NCBI GenBank assembly: GCA_011526585.1
Contig: WYBB01000178.1
Span: 1 to 57,191, forward strand
Direction of reading: 5' to 3'
Length of the DNA stretch: 57,191 nt
From: Deltaproteobacteria bacterium
GTDB taxonomy: Bacteria; Myxococcota_A; UBA9042; PHBI01
Under the pieces are notes generated by a model, which saw nothing but the letters and a program-made list of their open reading frames with translations, searched no databases and was not told where the DNA came from. Position numbers and translations under genes: made by a program. Below are positions 18,676 through 27,226 of the stretch, one piece after another. Positions within the stretch are counted from its first letter, which is position 1, and each line of letters starts with the position of its first letter.

Positions 18676-18834
18676 GGGCGGGACATGCCCCAGAAGGCGA
18701 GCCGGGGCAAGCTCGCATGGATGCCGTGAGCGCCGCCGCGGACGCCCGGCCGCGCCGCCATGGGGCGCCGCCCGCTCGCGGGGTTCGAGATCCCTCTTCC
18801 CTTCCGGCGCGTGGTGTGCACCCTCTCCAGCCTC

Positions 18835-19812
18835 ATGGCCACCACCCCCTCGAGCCTCCGTCCCCTCGTCGCCGTCCTGCCCGACCACGCCCGCGCGACG
18901 GTCACCGGCCGCCACCGCGCGCGCTTCCTGCACGCGATGACGACCGCCGACATCGCCAAGGCCGCGCCGGGCCAGGCCGGCTTTGCGCTGATGGCCACCG
19001 CCAACGGTCGCCACGTCGGCCAGGTGCGCTACGAGGTCGGCGCCGACGCCATCGAGCTCATCGGGCGCAGCACCTCGCTCGCGGCGGTGCTCGAGGCGCT
19101 GGGCAGGCACCGGGTCGCCGACGACGTGCGCTGGACCGCGCCCGCGCCCGAGGGGATCCTGGCGATCTACGGCCAGGACGCCGAGGCGCTGGTCACGCAG
19201 GTGCTCGGGGCGCGGCTCCCCGATGAGGGCGGCGGCGACTTCGCCGATATCACCTGGAGCGACGCGGCCGTGCGGGTCACGCGCATCGCCGAGGTCGAGT
19301 CCGAGCTCATGCGCAAGGCGGTTCACCTGCGCGTCTCGCCGGCGCTCCTGCCGAGCCTGCGGGTGCGCCTGCTCTCGGCCGGGGCCGAGCCGCTCGATGA
19401 GCGCGATTGGGAGCGCCTGCGCATCGAGGCGGGCTGGCCGCTCGATGGCGTCGACCTCGGCGGCGAGGACCTCGCGCTCGCGTCCGAGCGTCTCGCGGCG
19501 ACGGTGAGCTGGACCAAGGGCTGCTTCCTCGGCCAGGAGGTCTACGTGATGGCGCGCGATCGCGGCGAGCTGCCCAAGCGCCTGCGCGGCGTGGTCGTCC
19601 CCGGTGGGGCCGCGCCGCCCGCGCACGCCGAGCTCTACGTCGCGACCGCTGAAGCGACGAAGCCGCAGGGGATCGTGGGGAGCGCCGCGCCGGTGCCCGC
19701 CGGGGGCTACCTCGCGCTGGCGATGCTCAAGCGCAAGGTGGCCGAGCCGGGGACCGAGCTCGCGCTCGCCGACGGGCGCCGCGTGAAGGTCGTCGCGCTG
19801 CCGCGCTGGTAA
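18835..19812 (+). CDS. ygfZ: Folate-binding Fe-S cluster repair protein YgfZ
   Basis: 325 residues from ATG 18835. Similar to the GcvT fold and carrying the YgfZ signature KGCFLGQEVYVMARDRG (from residue 228), with the essential Cys in KGCF. YgfZ/IBA57 proteins use tetrahydrofolate to support assembly or repair of [4Fe-4S] enzymes. Upstream in-frame codons (from 18760) lack family similarity, so the ATG before TTPSSLRPL was chosen. Divergent from the FAA hydrolase gene. A c-type cytochrome gene follows in the same direction after 87 bp. Confidence 0.93.
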   Translation: MATTPSSLRPLVAVLPDHARATVTGRHRARFLHAMTTADIAKAAPGQAGFALMATANGRHVGQVRYEVGADAIELIGRSTSLAAVLEALGRHRVADDVRWTAPAPEGILAIYGQDAEALVTQVLGARLPDEGGGDFADITWSDAAVRVTRIAEVESELMRKAVHLRVSPALLPSLRVRLLSAGAEPLDERDWERLRIEAGWPLDGVDLGGEDLALASERLAATVSWTKGCFLGQEVYVMARDRGELPKRLRGVVVPGGAAPPAHAELYVATAEATKPQGIVGSAAPVPAGGYLALAMLKRKVAEPGTELALADGRRVKVVALPRW

Positions 19813-19899
19813 CCGCGGCGCGCCTTCGGCATAGTCGCGCGTGAATAGCGTGCCCTCACACACCGTCGGGCGCGCCTTGGACCTGCTCAGGAGGATCGG

Positions 19900-20295
19900 A
19901 TGGCTCGTCGTCTCTTCGCCCAGCTCGCCGCGGGAGCCTCTGCGCTCTTCATCGCCGCCGTCGCCGTGCCGTCCGGTGCGGTCGGGCCGCGCTCGGACGA
20001 GGCGCCGCCACCGGCGCCGGCGACCGACGGGCCGACGGTCTACACCGAGTCCTGCGCGAAGTGTCACGGCGCCGACGGCAAGGGCGACACCGGCATGGGC
20101 AAGAAGGCGCGCGACAAGGGCAAGAACTGGCCGGACCTGACGAAGTCGACGGTCAGCGCGGACAAGGCCAAGGAGATCATCGAGAACGGGGTCGCGGGCT
20201 CGCTGATGAAGGCCTACAAGGAGAAGCTCTCCGCCGAGGCGATCGCCAACGTGCGCGACTACGTGATCGGCCTGCGCGCCGGCGCCACGCCCTGA
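19900..20295 (+). CDS. Monohaem c-type cytochrome, exported
   Basis: 131 residues from ATG 19900 with an aggaggat ribosome-binding site. Sec signal peptide (LFAQLAAGASALFIAAVAVPSGA), a haem motif CAKCH (52-56) preceded by VYTES, and a class-I fold ending SAEAIANVRDYVIGLR; Met in AGSLMKAY is the likely sixth haem ligand. A small soluble periplasmic electron carrier. Its redox partners are not adjacent; YgfZ lies upstream and an acyl-CoA dehydrogenase 91 bp downstream. Confidence 0.92.
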   Translation: MARRLFAQLAAGASALFIAAVAVPSGAVGPRSDEAPPPAPATDGPTVYTESCAKCHGADGKGDTGMGKKARDKGKNWPDLTKSTVSADKAKEIIENGVAGSLMKAYKEKLSAEAIANVRDYVIGLRAGATP

Positions 20296-20386
20296 TCATC
20301 GCCCGAGGGCGCCTCGCGTCCTCCGTGGTGGGCAACGTCCGTCGGGCCATGCTATGGGGCGCCTCGACACTCGAGGAGGCTAGCAC

Positions 20387-21526
20387 GTGGTCGACTTTCG
20401 CCTGACGGACGAACAGAAGCAGATTCAGCAGCTCGCGCGGGACTTCTCCAAGAAGGAGATCATCCCGGTCGCGGCGCACCACGACGAGACCGGCGAGTTC
20501 CCGGTCGAGGTCGTCAAGAAGGCCTGGGAGGCGGGGCTGGTCAACACCAAGATCCCCGTCGAGTACGGCGGCGTCGGGCTCGGTGTCTTCGAGAGCTGCA
20601 TCATCGCCGAGGAGCTCGGCTTCGGCTGCACCGGGATCACGACGGCGATCGAGGCGAACAACCTCGCCGAGGCGCCGGTGATCGTCGCCGGCAGCGACGC
20701 GCTCAAGAAGCGCTTCCTCCAGCCGATGACCGAGGCGCCGCAGATGGCGGCCTACTGCGTGACCGAGCCGGGCGCCGGCTCCGACGTCGCCGGGATCCGC
20801 ACGACCGCGGTCAAGCGCGGCGACCACTACGTGCTCAACGGCACCAAGCAGTGGATCACCAACGCGGCCAAGGCCGACTGGTACTTCGTGCTCGCCTACA
20901 CCGATCCGGCGCAGGGCCACCGCGGCATGACCGGCTTCGTCGTGCCGCGCGACACGCCGGGGATCACCGTCGGGCGCAAGGAGAAGAACATGGGGCAGCG
21001 CGCCTCGGACACGCGCCAGGTCGTGTTCGAGGACGTGGCGGTGCCGGCCGACAACATCGTCGGCGCCGAGGGACAGGGCTTCAAGGCGGCGATGGCGGCC
21101 TTCGACATCACCCGCCCGATGGTCGCGGCGTGCGCGGTCGGCCTCGCCAACCGCTGCCTGCACGAGTCGATCGCGTACGCGCGCGAGCGCAAGACCTTCG
21201 GCAAGCCGATCAGCGACTACCAGGCGGTCTCGTTCATGATCGCCGACATGGCCAAGTCGGTCGACGCCGCGCGATTCCTCGTGTGGCGCTCGGCCTGGCA
21301 GTTCGACCAGGGCGAGCGCAACAGCCTCGCCGCCGCGATGGCCAAGTGCTTCGCCGCCGACGAGGCGATGAAGATCGCCACCGACGCGGTGCAAGTCTTC
21401 GGCGGCTACGGCTTCAACACCGAGTACCCGGTCGAGAAGCTGATGCGCGACGCGAAGATCTTCCAGATCTACGAAGGCACGAGCCAGATCCAGCGGCTCA
21501 TCATCGCACGCCACCTCTTCGGTTGA
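20387..21526 (+). CDS. Acyl-CoA dehydrogenase
   Basis: 379 residues from GTG 20387, with gaggagg 7-13 bases upstream. The product spans the full family: CVTEPGAGSDVAGIRT (FAD/substrate site), KQWITNAAKADWYFVLA, VAACAVGLANRCL, and the catalytic base in QIYEGTSQIQR (E363). The position of the Glu fits short/medium/butyryl-CoA-type enzymes. It oxidises acyl-CoA to the 2-enoyl-CoA and passes electrons to ETF. No ETF or other beta-oxidation genes are in the window. The next gene starts 4 bp after its stop. Confidence 0.96.
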   Translation: MVDFRLTDEQKQIQQLARDFSKKEIIPVAAHHDETGEFPVEVVKKAWEAGLVNTKIPVEYGGVGLGVFESCIIAEELGFGCTGITTAIEANNLAEAPVIVAGSDALKKRFLQPMTEAPQMAAYCVTEPGAGSDVAGIRTTAVKRGDHYVLNGTKQWITNAAKADWYFVLAYTDPAQGHRGMTGFVVPRDTPGITVGRKEKNMGQRASDTRQVVFEDVAVPADNIVGAEGQGFKAAMAAFDITRPMVAACAVGLANRCLHESIAYARERKTFGKPISDYQAVSFMIADMAKSVDAARFLVWRSAWQFDQGERNSLAAAMAKCFAADEAMKIATDAVQVFGGYGFNTEYPVEKLMRDAKIFQIYEGTSQIQRLIIARHLFG

Positions 21527-21530
21527 AGCC

Positions 21531-22577
21531 GTGAGCAGGAGCGACCGGCGTCCGACCAGACCCTGGGACTCGCTCGAGGCACTGAACGCGCCGCAGCCGA
21601 GGTCGGTTGCACCGGAGGTGGAGCGTGCGGTGAGCGCCGAGCGCGACGATGTCGCGGCGCGGTACTTCCCGGATCTCGATCTGTCCGGGTGGAGCATCCG
21701 CTTCGGATATCCGTCGTCGGTGGGGCGGCTGCGTGCGGCGTGCGATCCGGTCGCCAAGGTGCTGTGGGTGTCGCCGGAGGTGGCGCGGTCGAAGCGGACC
21801 GAGCTGCGCGCGACCCTCATCCACGAGCTGGGCCACATCGAGGTCGGGTTGGAGCACGCCGAGGCGTTCCGCGACGGGATGAACCGCTGGATCCGTCGTG
21901 CCCGCGAGCTGAAGGAGACCGGCGTCGTGCGCCGTCTGACAAAGCAGCTCGAGGAGCTCGGTCAACGTGAGATCACCGAGTGGGAGTCGTACGGGTGGGT
22001 GAACGCCTACCTCCTCGAGCACCCGGGCGAGCCCTCCTTCGAGGAGATGGTGTACTGGATGTGTGTGGAGCGCGCCCACAGCCCCGCCGAGCTGCTCGAG
22101 CGGTATCCGCGGATGCGCGCGGTCTACGATGAGGAGCTGGCGCGGCTCGCGGTCGTTCGCGACGCGCTCGAGCGGGCGCGGGTGTTCCACGCGTGGGTGC
22201 GGACGGAGCTCGAAGCCGACGTCGAGCGCGGGGACCGGCGTTACGATTGTTGTCGCGCGCCGGAGACGCATCACGCGCGGACCCTGGTCCGGCGCGCCAA
22301 GCGCAGCCTGGACCTGTGCCGTTGCCAATGCGGCGCGTGGTGGATCGTCGAGGACGACGAGATCTGGATGGGGGGGCTCGACGACGACGACGTCCGGTTT
22401 CTCACCTGGGCGAGGCTCAGCGAGGAGGAAGCGGAGCAGCTTCTGTGCGCGGACGATCCCACCCGGGTCACCCTCCCGAGCCGTGCGGCACGCCATCGGA
22501 AGGGGGACCACGCGGGGACCGATGCCGCTTGGGTCCCCCATGACCTGCGAGCCGCTTCGACGGGTGCACACAAGTAG
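21531..22577 (+). CDS. SprT/Zn-peptidase-like protein with HExxH motif and Cys-rich tail
   Basis: 348 residues from GTG 21531. The HExxH zinc motif lies in LIHELGHIEVGLEHAEAF (H98, E99, H102). Upstream VLWVSPEVARSKRTELRA is typical of single-domain M48/SprT-like peptidases. The C-terminal third has an unusual Cys/His cluster (YDCCRAPETHH then LCRCQCGAWW), possibly a second metal site. No signal peptide, so cytoplasmic. I cannot assign a known family with confidence. It lies 4 bp after an acyl-CoA dehydrogenase, probably by transcriptional read-through only. Confidence 0.75.
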   Translation: MSRSDRRPTRPWDSLEALNAPQPRSVAPEVERAVSAERDDVAARYFPDLDLSGWSIRFGYPSSVGRLRAACDPVAKVLWVSPEVARSKRTELRATLIHELGHIEVGLEHAEAFRDGMNRWIRRARELKETGVVRRLTKQLEELGQREITEWESYGWVNAYLLEHPGEPSFEEMVYWMCVERAHSPAELLERYPRMRAVYDEELARLAVVRDALERARVFHAWVRTELEADVERGDRRYDCCRAPETHHARTLVRRAKRSLDLCRCQCGAWWIVEDDEIWMGGLDDDDVRFLTWARLSEEEAEQLLCADDPTRVTLPSRAARHRKGDHAGTDAAWVPHDLRAASTGAHK

Positions 22578-22608
22578 AGGTGGCAATCCCGCGGGCGCGA
22601 GCGGCCTT

Positions 22609-23430
22609 TCAGCGCTCACCCTCGAGCCGTTCCAGCAGCTCGGCGACGCGCGCCTCCGCGGCCCTGGCGCGCGCCGCTTCCGCCTCGGCCCGCGCCGCTT
22701 CCGCCTCGGCTCGCGCCGCTTCCGCCTCGGCTCGCGCCGTTTCCGCCTCGGCCCGCACGGTCACGGCTTCGGCGTGGGCGGCCGCGGCCTCGTGGTAGGT
22801 CGGGATGAGCTGTCCCTGCGCGTCGAAGAGGCGGAGCCAGGTGGTCTCGCGCTTGAGTTGGAAACCGTGCCATCGCCCGAGCCAGACACCGAGCTCCTCA
22901 CAGTAGAGGCGGCCGTGCGCGTCGGGCTCGAGGGCGCGGTACGTCCCGCCTGCGAGGCGCCAGCCCTCCAAGCGGAAGTCGATCGGATCATAGATGAAGT
23001 AGTCGGGCACGCGCAGCACACGCTCGTAGACCCGGAACTTGGGCCCGCGATCGTTCTTCTCGGTCGTCTCCGAGAGGAGCTCGACCACGATGTTGGGCGT
23101 GCGCCCGTCCTCCTCCCAGACGACCCAGGACTTGCGGCTCGGGTCGGGGTCGGTGTCGAGCACGACGAAGACGTCCGGGGCCTTGAAGTCGTTGTTCCTG
23201 GCCTGCAGCGCGCTGTAGTAGAGCGCCATGTTGCCGGCGACGAAGGCGTCTTCCCGGCCCAGGCGCTCGAGCGCCATCGTGAAGAGCTCCGCGAGGAGGT
23301 TCATCTGCTTGCGGTGGTCGCCGGTCTCCATCGGCTCTCCATCGTCGTAGGGCAGATCACACCCTCGCGGTGGAGGCTTCACACCGGGCGGCCAACCCTC
23401 TTCGTAGGGATCGATGCGAGCGCTGGTCAT
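22609..23430 (-). CDS. Uma2 (DUF820) family restriction-endonuclease-like protein with coiled-coil tail
   Basis: 273 residues from ATG 23430. The Uma2 core has the PD-(D/E)XK-like acids in FKAPDVFVVLD and NIVVELLSETTEKNDRG, followed by PDYFIYDP and LGRWHGFQL. Uma2 proteins have a restriction-endonuclease fold, occur as large paralogous families in cyanobacteria and Myxococcota, and have no proven role. The last 60 residues are an alanine/glutamate/arginine coiled coil (EAETARAEAEAARAEAEA), encoded by a 21-bp tandem repeat. It converges on the HExxH protein gene. Confidence 0.9.
   Translation of the reverse strand: MTSARIDPYEEGWPPGVKPPPRGCDLPYDDGEPMETGDHRKQMNLLAELFTMALERLGREDAFVAGNMALYYSALQARNNDFKAPDVFVVLDTDPDPSRKSWVVWEEDGRTPNIVVELLSETTEKNDRGPKFRVYERVLRVPDYFIYDPIDFRLEGWRLAGGTYRALEPDAHGRLYCEELGVWLGRWHGFQLKRETTWLRLFDAQGQLIPTYHEAAAAHAEAVTVRAEAETARAEAEAARAEAEAARAEAEAARARAAEARVAELLERLEGER
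22671..22754. repeat. Four 21-bp tandem repeats encoding the Uma2 coiled coil
   Basis: Units start at 22671, 22692, 22713 and 22734 (gcgccgcttccgcctcggc plus two bases), nearly identical. Each unit encodes one heptad-length EAARAEA block, so unit gain or loss would shift the coiled-coil length without changing frame. Confidence 0.85.
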
Positions 23431-23772
23431 GGCTGATGAACTTACCACGCGCCCCCCCCGGCTCCAAAGGTCGGGTGAGCCGGCCGGGCGCGCTTCGCGG
23501 TATCTCGGAGCGTTCGCATCGCACTCCGCCGGAGCACTCCGCGTGCCAGGCCATGGTGTGGCCTGGCTGGCCGTCGCGAGTCGCGGGCGCTCGTCCCGTG
23601 TGTGCCGCGATCCGGCGCACGGCGGGACACTCGGGACGCGGGGACCTCGCCGTCGGTGCGACCGATCTTCACGAGGCAGGTAACGGATCGGTGGGACCGG
23701 CATAGAGAGTCCCGATACCGCGGCCTGACCGTGACGGCGGCCGCACACACACGCGCTGCCGGAGGTGATCGC
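23431..23772. other. 342-bp divergent intergenic region with three hairpins
   Basis: No convincing gene. Three inverted repeats lie in a row: 23546-23553/23559-23566 (CCAGGCCA, 8 bp, 5-base loop), 23593-23607/23613-23628 (15 pairs, two G-U and one bulged base) and 23654-23667/23686-23699 (CGGT and ACCGATC arms). The region holds the start sides of both the Uma2 and yceI genes. Confidence 0.5.
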
Positions 23773-24411
23773 ATGTCGCTGTCGACGTCGTCCGTCGTCG
23801 TCCTCTCTCTTGTCGTCGTGGGCGCGACCGCGAGCGCGAACCACACGCGCGCCGCCGAGTTCGAGATCCCTGCCGGCGGGCTTCAGCTCGTCGAGTTCGA
23901 GTCCGAGGCGCCGGTCGAGAACATCCGCGGGATCTCCACCGAGGCGCGCGGCGCGCTGAGCTTCGACCCCGTCAAGCCCGCCGCCGCCAACGGCCGGGTG
24001 GCCGTGCCCGTCGCCAGCCTCAGGACCGGCAACAGCAAGCGCGACGCCGACCTGCAAGGTCAGGGCTTCCTCGACGCCGCGGCGCACCCCGACCTGAGCT
24101 TCACGATCGACGAGGTCGCGCTCGACCTGACCGGGCCGCTGAAGCCGGGCGTCTCCACCAGCGGGCGGGTCAAGGGCAAGCTCACGATCAAGGGCAAGAC
24201 CCGACCGATCGAGGTCGCGGTCAAGCTCGCCTACGTCGAGGCGTCCGACAAGCTCAAGAAGGTCTACATCCCCGGCAACGCGCTGCGCATCAAGGGCGAC
24301 TTCGAGGTGGTGCTCGCGGACTTCGGCGTCGAGCCCCCGTCGCACCTGCTCGGGGTGAAGATCGCCGAGAAGGTCTCGATCCGCTTCGCGCTCACCGCGC
24401 TGGAGAAGTGA
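23773..24411 (+). CDS. YceI-family periplasmic lipid-binding protein
   Basis: 212 residues from ATG 23773 with ggaggtg 6-12 bases upstream. Signal peptide (VVVLSLVVVGATASA) and the YceI lipocalin-like barrel: GRVAVPVASLRTGNSKRD, GFLDAAAHPDLSFTIDEV, SGRVKGKLTIKGKTRPIEVAV. YceI proteins bind polyisoprenoid or other amphiphilic molecules in the periplasm. A small two-helix membrane protein starts 1 bp after its stop, then comes the remnant of a haem protein, which hints at an original respiratory or redox context. Confidence 0.92.
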   Translation: MSLSTSSVVVLSLVVVGATASANHTRAAEFEIPAGGLQLVEFESEAPVENIRGISTEARGALSFDPVKPAAANGRVAVPVASLRTGNSKRDADLQGQGFLDAAAHPDLSFTIDEVALDLTGPLKPGVSTSGRVKGKLTIKGKTRPIEVAVKLAYVEASDKLKKVYIPGNALRIKGDFEVVLADFGVEPPSHLLGVKIAEKVSIRFALTALEK

Positions 24412-24412
24412 G

Positions 24413-24664
24413 ATGCCGCCGCTCCTCGACGTCTTGGTCGTGCTCGGCGGGTTCGTCGGCCTGGCGGTCTTCGTCTGGCTCTGGCGACGCTACCCCAAGC
24501 GCCGCCTGCACCTCGTCATCGGGGCGACGCTGATGGCCGGGCTCGCCGTCTTCATCACCTGGTGGACCCTCTTTCGCGTCGACGACCCGACCTTCACCGC
24601 CGACCGCGAGCGCGCGCTCCAGACCCAGGAGGCGCTCGACCAGGCCTTCGACGACGATCGTTGA
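24413..24664 (+). CDS. Small two-helix membrane protein
   Basis: 83 residues, starting 1 bp after the yceI stop (tgagATG), so almost certainly co-translated. Two membrane helices (LLDVLVVLGGFVGLAVFVWLW and LVIGATLMAGLAVFITWWTLF) separated by a basic turn (RRYPKRRL), then an acidic tail ending in DDDR. By the positive-inside rule both termini face the periplasm. Function unknown; perhaps a membrane partner of the YceI protein. Confidence 0.75.
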   Translation: MPPLLDVLVVLGGFVGLAVFVWLWRRYPKRRLHLVIGATLMAGLAVFITWWTLFRVDDPTFTADRERALQTQEALDQAFDDDR

Positions 24665-24746
24665 GCCTGTCCGCGCTGCGATCGCGACGACTCCCCGACA
24701 CGCGCCCGAGGTGGGCGCGTTCGCCATTTCCGAAAGGAGAGAACCG

Positions 24747-24908
24747 ATGAGAACCCTGAGCGCGCTGGCTTTCCTCTGGTACTACGAGATACGCGACACC
24801 GCCGGCGCGGTCATGGCCGACCCGGCCCCCGGCGCGAACCCGATGTGCGTCGGCTGCCACGTCGCCTCGCGTGGCAAGGACTTCCTGGCCGGCACCGAGC
24901 TGCGCTGA
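24747..24908 (+). pseudogene. Short remnant of a cytochrome P460-like haem protein
   Basis: 53 codons from ATG 24747 with a strong ribosome-binding site (aaaggag at 24734-24740). The first ten residues (MRTLSALAFL) resemble the start of a signal peptide, and the rest (WYYEIRDTAGAV ... GANPMCVGCHVASRGKDF) looks like the C-terminal end of a cytochrome P460-type protein, including a CxxCH haem motif (C34, C37, H38). The middle of such a protein, about 100 residues, is missing. I infer an internal in-frame deletion. It could still be a tiny expressed haem peptide, but the cleavable signal is incomplete. Confidence 0.5.
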
Positions 24909-24920
24909 AGGCCGTCGAGC

Positions 24921-25862
24921 TCAAGAGCGCGCCCCGCGCCGCAAGGCGCGGGGGCTCTGTCCGAAGGCCTGACGAAAAGCGCGCGAGAAGTGAGCGGGGT
25001 TGTTGAACCCCCAGGCCAACGCGATCTCGGTCACGCTCCGCTGCACCTGCGCGGGGTCGATCAGCGCGGCGCGGCACCGCTCGAGCCGACGCCGGAGGAC
25101 AAAAGCGCCGATGCTCTCGTCCTGACCTTCGAAGATCCGGTAGAGCGTGCGCCGCGAGATGCCGTGCGCGGCCGCGATGCCGTCTGACGTGAGCGCGGGA
25201 TCGGCGAGGTTGCTCTCGATGTAGGCCCGCACGCGCGTGGCGAGCTGTCGGTCGTGGCTCGAGTGGGGGGCGAGCCCGCCGAAGGTCAGGGTCACGAGGT
25301 CGAGCGCGCGATCGACGACGCCGACCTCGCCGTCGCCGAGGTCGTTCGCCTGCGCGCCGAGCGCTTGGAGCAGCGCGCCCGTCACGGCGGCGAGCCCGCG
25401 CGAGCCGTCGACGCGGGTGGCGGTCAGGCGCTCGGCGGTCGGCAGGCGCGCCGCGAGCAGCGCGGCGTCGACGTCGACGATCAGCTGGGCGAACGGGCGG
25501 TCGAACGACATCCGGAACGGGCGGCGGCTGTCGCAGAGCACGATGTCGCGCGGGCCGAGCCGCGCCTCACGTCCGTCCTGGGCCAGGGTGGCGCCGCCGT
25601 CCAGCACGAGGCCGAGCGAGAAGACGCCGCGATCGAGCCGCGAGACGTCGCGCCGTGTGCGCGCGAGGTGCATCGGATCCGAGCGCACCTCGACGAAGGA
25701 CATCCCGGGCAGCGAGGTGGCGGTGATGGCGGCGCGAAAGCCGTCCTCGGCAGGGGAGCTGACCTCGCCGATGCCGAAGTGCGTCGCCAGCGCATCGCGA
25801 AAGGCGCAGAGCGGGCGGCTCGCAGGTTGCTCCCTCATCGCAGTCGCCATCGTCGCACCCAT
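24921..25862 (-). CDS. AraC-family transcriptional regulator
   Basis: 313 residues. The N-terminal half resembles the AraC-binding-like cupin domain (FSLGLVLDGGATLAQDGREA then LGPRDIVLCDSRRPFRM), as in the AraC/FeaR group. The C-terminal DNA-binding domain has two helix-turn-helix motifs (TSDGIAAAHGISRRTLYRIF and VTEIALAWGFNNPAHFSRAFRQAFGQSPRALR). A second ATG four codons in is an alternative start. The gene lies downstream of the alpha/beta hydrolase gene, 75 bp away in the same direction, so it may control that gene; the effector is unknown. Confidence 0.94.
   Translation of the reverse strand: MGATMATAMREQPASRPLCAFRDALATHFGIGEVSSPAEDGFRAAITATSLPGMSFVEVRSDPMHLARTRRDVSRLDRGVFSLGLVLDGGATLAQDGREARLGPRDIVLCDSRRPFRMSFDRPFAQLIVDVDAALLAARLPTAERLTATRVDGSRGLAAVTGALLQALGAQANDLGDGEVGVVDRALDLVTLTFGGLAPHSSHDRQLATRVRAYIESNLADPALTSDGIAAAHGISRRTLYRIFEGQDESIGAFVLRRRLERCRAALIDPAQVQRSVTEIALAWGFNNPAHFSRAFRQAFGQSPRALRRGARS
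24932..24953. terminator. GNRA-loop hairpin between convergent genes
   Basis: CCCCGCGCC, loop GCAA, GGCGCGGGG: a perfect 9-bp stem 24 bp after the plus-strand stop and overlapping the last codons of the AraC gene. No T-run follows, so it is at most a weak or Rho-assisted terminator. Confidence 0.3.
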
Positions 25863-25937
25863 GAAGTGTCACCTCTGTCGTTGGTGGGCGACCCCCGCGG
25901 CGATGTCAAGCGTGCGCACCGCGGGCGACGCGGTCGC

Positions 25938-27101
25938 TCACGGGTGGCATGACGCCGTTGGTGCCTCGCCGCGCGCCGACGCGCCGACCTTGCGATCGGA
26001 CCACTCGCGGGAGATCGCGAACCAGTCCGGGGCGCCGTGGTGCAGGTTGATGCTGTGGGCGGCGCGCGCGACGGTGCGCACCTCGAGCTCGGCCTCGGCC
26101 GGGAAGAAGGGGGCCTCGAAGGCGAGGTTGCGCGTCACCGAGCAGCCCGGCGGGTCGCAGAGCAGCATGTCGTCCTCACCGTTGACGATGAGGGTCGGCA
26201 CCGCGAGGTCTCTGGTCGCGCCGGTGAGCGGGTCGAGGGTCGGGGCGATGTCGGCGAGCTCCGCCGCGGGGAAGGTCTGGCGCAGCTGCACGTCGAGATC
26301 GAAGACGTCCTGGTCGACGTGGGCCGGCGCGAAGAAGAGCGCCATGCGCGTGGCGGTGCCGACCGGGAAATCGAGCACCGGGAAGGGGAGCGTCGGGAAG
26401 TTGGCCAGGTAGCCGATGGGGGCGCCGGTGGCGGGATCGAGGTCGCACGGCAGGGCGGCGAACTTCGGATCGAGACAGGCCGGGCCCGCCAGGCCGAAGG
26501 AGGCGAAGCCGGCGGGTCCTGGGAAGTGCGAGAAGCCGGTGAGGATCACGCCGTCGACGTCGGCGTAGGTTGCGCCCTCGATGGCGGCGATGAAGGCGCC
26601 GAGCGAGAAGCCGACGAGCATGACGCGCTCGCCGTGGTGGCCGAGGTGACCGAAGCCCGGGACCACGAGGTCGCCCGAGCGCAGCTCCTGCACGATCTGA
26701 TGCACGGCGTAGGCCCCGACGTGCAGGTCCAGCCCGTAGAGGTCGGAGCCGCTCGGGCGTGTGCTCTGGCCGTAGCCGACGCGGTCGAGCGCGAGGGTGA
26801 CGTAGCCTGCCGCGGTGGCGTGGCGCATGTAGGAATGGGTCTCGGAACGTAGCGGGAAATCCCAGTAGTTGTGATCGTAGCCGGCGCCGTGCAGCAGGAC
26901 CTGGATCGTCTTGAACTGGGCGCCGCCGCGGGTACAGAGGCGACCGTAGACCACGTTGTCCGCGGGGGCGTCGGGCGCGAGCGCGACGGTGAAGGAGACG
27001 TCCGCGCAGCGCGGCGGGGAGGCGGATGCGCGGACATCCGCCGGGTCGAGGGTCACGAGCGCGGGCAGGGCGAAGGACGCGAGGAGGGCGAGGGCACGCA
27101 T
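25938..27101 (-). CDS. Exported alpha/beta hydrolase
   Basis: 387 residues from ATG 27101 (ggag 7 bases upstream; a GTG two codons earlier is too close to it). Signal peptide (ALALLASFALPALVTLDPADVRA). Oxyanion-hole segment LLHGAGYDHNYWD, nucleophile elbow GFSLGA (S166), acid in VNGEDDMLL and His in ARAAHSINLHHGAPDW form a complete catalytic set. Similar exported hydrolases act on esters or lactones; substrate cannot be predicted. Four Cys (GRLCTR, PACLD, LPCDL, CDPPGC) may form periplasmic disulfides. It follows the nos-cluster end after 125 bp. Confidence 0.88.
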   Translation of the reverse strand: MRALALLASFALPALVTLDPADVRASASPPRCADVSFTVALAPDAPADNVVYGRLCTRGGAQFKTIQVLLHGAGYDHNYWDFPLRSETHSYMRHATAAGYVTLALDRVGYGQSTRPSGSDLYGLDLHVGAYAVHQIVQELRSGDLVVPGFGHLGHHGERVMLVGFSLGAFIAAIEGATYADVDGVILTGFSHFPGPAGFASFGLAGPACLDPKFAALPCDLDPATGAPIGYLANFPTLPFPVLDFPVGTATRMALFFAPAHVDQDVFDLDVQLRQTFPAAELADIAPTLDPLTGATRDLAVPTLIVNGEDDMLLCDPPGCSVTRNLAFEAPFFPAEAELEVRTVARAAHSINLHHGAPDWFAISREWSDRKVGASARGEAPTASCHP

Positions 27102-27226
27102 GGGCACGCTCCGGGTGCGGGTTGATGTCCACGAGGAGCGTAGCGGGTCACGCCCGGCGCGACTTGACCGAGCATGCCGCGAGATCGGTCAAGCTGTGCC
27201 AGCGGCAATATGTCGGAACCAATAGA

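Noticed and set aside
18775..18800. tRNA T-arm-like GGTTCGAGATCC.
   Set aside because: No acceptor, D or anticodon arms fit around it; it lies in the leader of ygfZ.
17911..20067. A 718-codon minus frame extending the FAA hydrolase upstream.
   Set aside because: Upstream part overlaps ygfZ antisense and has no family similarity; the ATG at 18675 fits the family length.
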